Of a stretch of 64,000 bases of DNA, positions 61,584 to 64,000 are shown piece by piece (the stretch's first letter is position 1; each line of letters begins with the position of its first letter). The position numbers and the translations under genes are program-made. Origin of the DNA: Saccharomonospora amisosensis (GTDB lineage Bacteria; Actinomycetota; Actinomycetes; Mycobacteriales; Pseudonocardiaceae); the NCBI RefSeq assembly GCF_011761185.1, contig NZ_JAAOYM010000001.1:1-64000 (forward strand). Reading direction: 5' to 3'. A model generated the notes under the pieces. It saw only the letters and a program-made list of their open reading frames with translations, searched no databases and was not told the DNA's origin.

Positions 61584-62130
61584 GTGTTGTTCTATCGTGT
61601 CGCGCTGCCGTTGTCATCTCGGACCCTGAGGTTCGTGTCCGGGCTGATCCGTGTGCACCGCAAGGAGTTGGGCTCGGTGTGGCCCAAGCTCGACCCGGGC
61701 CAGCAGGCAAACACGCCAGGCACGGGGTGAACCTGCAGGTCATCGCCTCGCCCGACGGCGACTCCTCTGGGTCTCGGGCGATTTGCCCGGCAGCACCCAC
61801 GACACCACGGCCGCACGGATCTGGAACATCCTCACCGCGCTCCGCGACGCCGGGCTGATCGCCCTCGGCGACAAGGGCTACCACGGCTACGACCGGACCG
61901 GGCAGCAGGTGATGACCCCGTACAAGGGCCGGAACAAGCCCGCATCGCAAAAAGACGCCAACCGAGCCCACACCCGCCTCCGCGGCCCCGGCGAACGCGC
62001 CCACGCCCAACTCAAGACCTGGCGCATCCTCCGCAAACCCCGCTGCTGCCCACGCCGCACAGAACGCATCGCCAAAGCCATCCACGTCCTACAGAACTAC
62101 GAGGTCACCGCAGACGGCGCCGTGAGATGA
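61584..62130 (+). pseudogene. IS5-type (IS112-like) transposase, internal deletion
   Basis: The N-terminal part reads LPLSSRTLRFVSGLIRVHRK to about 61700. It then jumps to GVNLQVIASPDG with a further frame change, and continues GDLPGSTHDTTAARIWNIL, ALGDKGYHGYDRTGQQVMTP and the C-terminal RGPGERAHAQLKTWRIL. The HTH middle and first catalytic segment are missing. The copy is inactive. Confidence 0.8.
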
Positions 62131-62135
62131 CGGCG

Positions 62136-62510
62136 TCATGGAATCCTTCGACCCGTCGAGAGTATTTCGGCACGATCTGCGGGCGCGAAGGTGCCCTCCC
62201 GATCACGCGGCACGGCAATGCGCACCTCTCCCACGTCGGTCCGCACCGTTTTCGCCGACGACCACTCATTGGTCCCGAATTTCTCGGCCGCATCACCCCT
62301 CTCATAGCCGAGATGCTCGTCCAGTTCAGCGTTCAGCGCCGTCTCCAACACCGTCTTCGTCGACTGCCGCAGCAGTCCATCCGACCCGACCAGAGACACC
62401 CCGTCCGCGCGCGCCCTGTCGATCAACTCCCGCGCGACCCGCAGGTCAAGACCGTCCTCGGCACCCGCCGCCGCGGCCGCAAAGCCGGCCGCCACCCCGT
62501 TGTTCGTCAA
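62136..62510 (-). pseudogene. IS256-family transposase, N-terminal fragment
   Basis: About 124 residues of an IS256 (mutator) transposase, with LLRQSTKTVLETALNAELDE followed by HLGYERGDAAEK and VRTDVGEVRIAVPRDREG. The catalytic domain is missing; the frame meets unrelated sequence at about 62136. The 5' side abuts the group II intron end. Confidence 0.82.
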
Positions 62511-62570
62511 CCTCGATCCCTTCCAACCAGAGCACCCGCCCCAGCATGGTCAAGATCACCACCACCCGCT

Positions 62571-62690
62571 GAGTAGGCCAGGAGCGCGGTGCCGGGATTG
62601 CTCTCGGTCCGTTTCTCCTGGCCTCTCGCCGAACCCGCCGTGCGCCTCTCAACGCAACGGGCTCTCCACGGTTGTCTGCCGGTGGGCGTG
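62571..62690 (-). ncRNA. 3' end of group II intron (domains V/VI region)
   Basis: Read on the minus strand, this stretch after the reverse transcriptase stop shows the pattern of bacterial group II intron tails: GAGAGCCCGTTGCGTTGAGA, GCACGGCGGGTTCGG, CCAGGAGAAAC, and a final GCGCTCCTGGCCTACTC. The intron 3' border is estimated near 62571, next to the IS256 remnant. The 5' part lies outside the window. Confidence 0.65.
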
Positions 62691-62691
62691 G

Positions 62692-63983
62692 TTATGCAGG
62701 CCAGGGGGCGGGGATCGTGGTGGCGCGCCAGCGATACCGGGTTACCGGGATGGCTGCGATCTTGCGCAGTTCGGTTGTGCCCGCGGTGATGGGAAGCCAC
62801 TGCCCCGTGGGCATGGTGAACTTCCTGCGGACGTCCCGCCACCTCCAGCGGTGCCGCTCGCGCAGCATGCGGATGATTCGCCACCAGGCGAAGTTATCGA
62901 GCATGCTGAACGTGTTCTTCGCGACCGCGTGCCGGAAGTAGTTGGCCCACCCGTGCATGATCAGGTTCAGCCTGGTCAGCACGTATTCCAGGTTCTGCTG
63001 CGATGTCCTGGGTGTCAGGGCACGGATCTTGGCCTTCAACGCTCGGATCGGCCGGGCACCGATGAAGGTATAGACGTGCCACTTGTTCGTGCCTCGCTTG
63101 CGCCGCCACTGGATGCGGAAGCCCAGGAAGTCGAACCCCTCGCTCAGGTGCACGATACGGGTCTTGGCCGGTGACAGCCGTAACCCCATCGGCGCCAGCA
63201 CCCGAGCGATATCTTCGCGCAGCGCCTCGGTGTGCTGCTCGGTCCCGTTGACCAGGACGACGAAGTCGTCCGCGTAGCGGACGACCCGCCAAGTCGGCAG
63301 CCCCCGGGCACGCAGGCGCGCCCGTCGATACTCGGTGGACATCGTCCCGCCGCCTTCCCACGACCCGTGCAGGCGCTCATCGAGCACCGACAAGGCGATG
63401 TTGGCCAGCAACGGAGACAAGATGCCCCCTTGCGGCGTGCCGGTGTGGGTGTTCTCGCGGTCGCCGAGTTCGGTCAGGACCCCGGCCTTGAGAAACGCCT
63501 TCACCAACGCCAGCACGCGTTTGTCCTTGATCCGTGCGCGAACGCGGTCCATCAGCGCGACGTGGTCGATCTCGTCGAAACACGCCGCGATGTCCGCGTC
63601 CAGCACCCACTGGTAGCCACGGCTGCCGAAGTGGTGGATCTCCGCAATCGCGTCCTGCGCTCGCCGCTTGGGCCGAAACCCGTAGGAGACCGGCTTAAAG
63701 TCGGCCTCGAAGATCGGTTCCAGCACCAGTTTCAACGCGGCCTGAACGACCCGGTCGGCGACGGTGGGAATCCCCAGCCGCCGTACCTTGCCCGACCCGC
63801 CCGGTTTGGGAATCTGACGCTCCCGCACCGGCAATGGTCTCGGAACGTGCCCGCCTTGAGCTGGGCACGCAGATCGTCCAGGAACCCCGGGACCCCTGAC
63901 CGCTGCTCGATGTCGGCGACGGTGAGTCCGTCGACGCCAGCGGTGCGGGCTCCCTGGTTGCCCGCGACCCGACCGAACGCCAC
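62692..63983 (-). pseudogene. Group II intron reverse transcriptase/maturase, frameshifted
   Basis: About 420 residues are visible. The upstream frame (from 63983) has GARTAGVDGLTVADIEQRSG. A shift near 63850 leads to RQIPKPGGSGKVRRLGIPTV, then DADIAACFDEIDH, GTPQGGILSPLLANIAL and the catalytic VRYADDFVVLV. A maturase (GIIM) domain follows with YVLTRLNLIMHGWANYFRH to the stop at 62692. The frameshift may make it inactive. The true 5' end may lie outside the window. Confidence 0.85.
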
Positions 63984-64000
63984 TATCAGCGTCGCCGGGT

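Noticed and set aside
1-64000. CRISPR arrays, tRNA or rRNA genes
   Set aside because: No regularly spaced repeats and no tRNA/rRNA-like sequence were noticed in reading; the only exact long repeat seen is the 46-bp pair.

Overview
The window is high-GC DNA from an actinomycete, most likely of the Pseudonocardiaceae or a close relative. This rests on the GC-rich third codon positions, GTG/TTG starts with GGAGG-type ribosome sites, an mce lipid-import operon, an NDMA-type alcohol dehydrogenase, AtuA/TIGR03084 genes and an actinobacterial set of insertion sequences. No rRNA, tRNA or CRISPR array was seen.

Layout. 1-185 is an IS3 transposase tail. 355-15332 is a translationally coupled mce transporter operon: two YrbE permeases, an embedded Mce ATPase, six Mce proteins, an RND/MmpL-like protein, a membrane-anchored parvulin and a 70-aa membrane protein. 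15345-17453 is a divergent response regulator/histidine kinase pair. 17643-25627 is an oxidation module: MDR alcohol dehydrogenase, R2-like ligand-binding oxidase (R2lox), FAD reductase, 7Fe ferredoxin, ECF sigma factor, aldehyde dehydrogenase, SCP2 sterol-carrier protein and fatty acid-CoA ligase. 25628-34260 is a graveyard of decayed CoA-transferase and enoyl-CoA hydratase genes with nested IS701, IS5, IS21 and IS110 elements. 34346-39550 has a Baeyer-Villiger monooxygenase, an AcoR-like regulator, an alpha/beta hydrolase and an EthD-like protein. 39795-43213 holds two acyl-CoA ligases. 44130-56639 holds a TetR regulator, a MaoC/DUF35/thiolase-like set and, divergently, acyl-CoA dehydrogenase, acyl-CoA carboxylase (beta, then alpha with biotin carrier), a TIGR03084 protein and AtuA. 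56647-64000 has decayed genes, a thioesterase, an intact enoyl-CoA hydratase, more IS remnants and a group II intron.

How it may work together (inference). The Mce system would import a hydrophobic, probably branched or isoprenoid-like substrate. R2lox, fed electrons by its neighbouring reductase and ferredoxin, would oxidise it. The alcohol and aldehyde dehydrogenases would take the product to an acid, and the CoA ligases would activate it. The right-hand cluster resembles the acyclic-terpene (Atu) route, in which a beta-methyl branch is carboxylated and hydrated before cleavage. Here the cleavage enzyme may be an Ltp2/DUF35-type aldolase, because the thiolase-like protein appears to lack the usual nucleophilic cysteine. 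The most interesting system is the R2lox module, since the physiological role of R2lox proteins is unresolved. Several near-perfect palindromes (19843-19887, 21319-21338, 38028-38046, 49028-49043, 59794-59809) are candidate regulatory sites.
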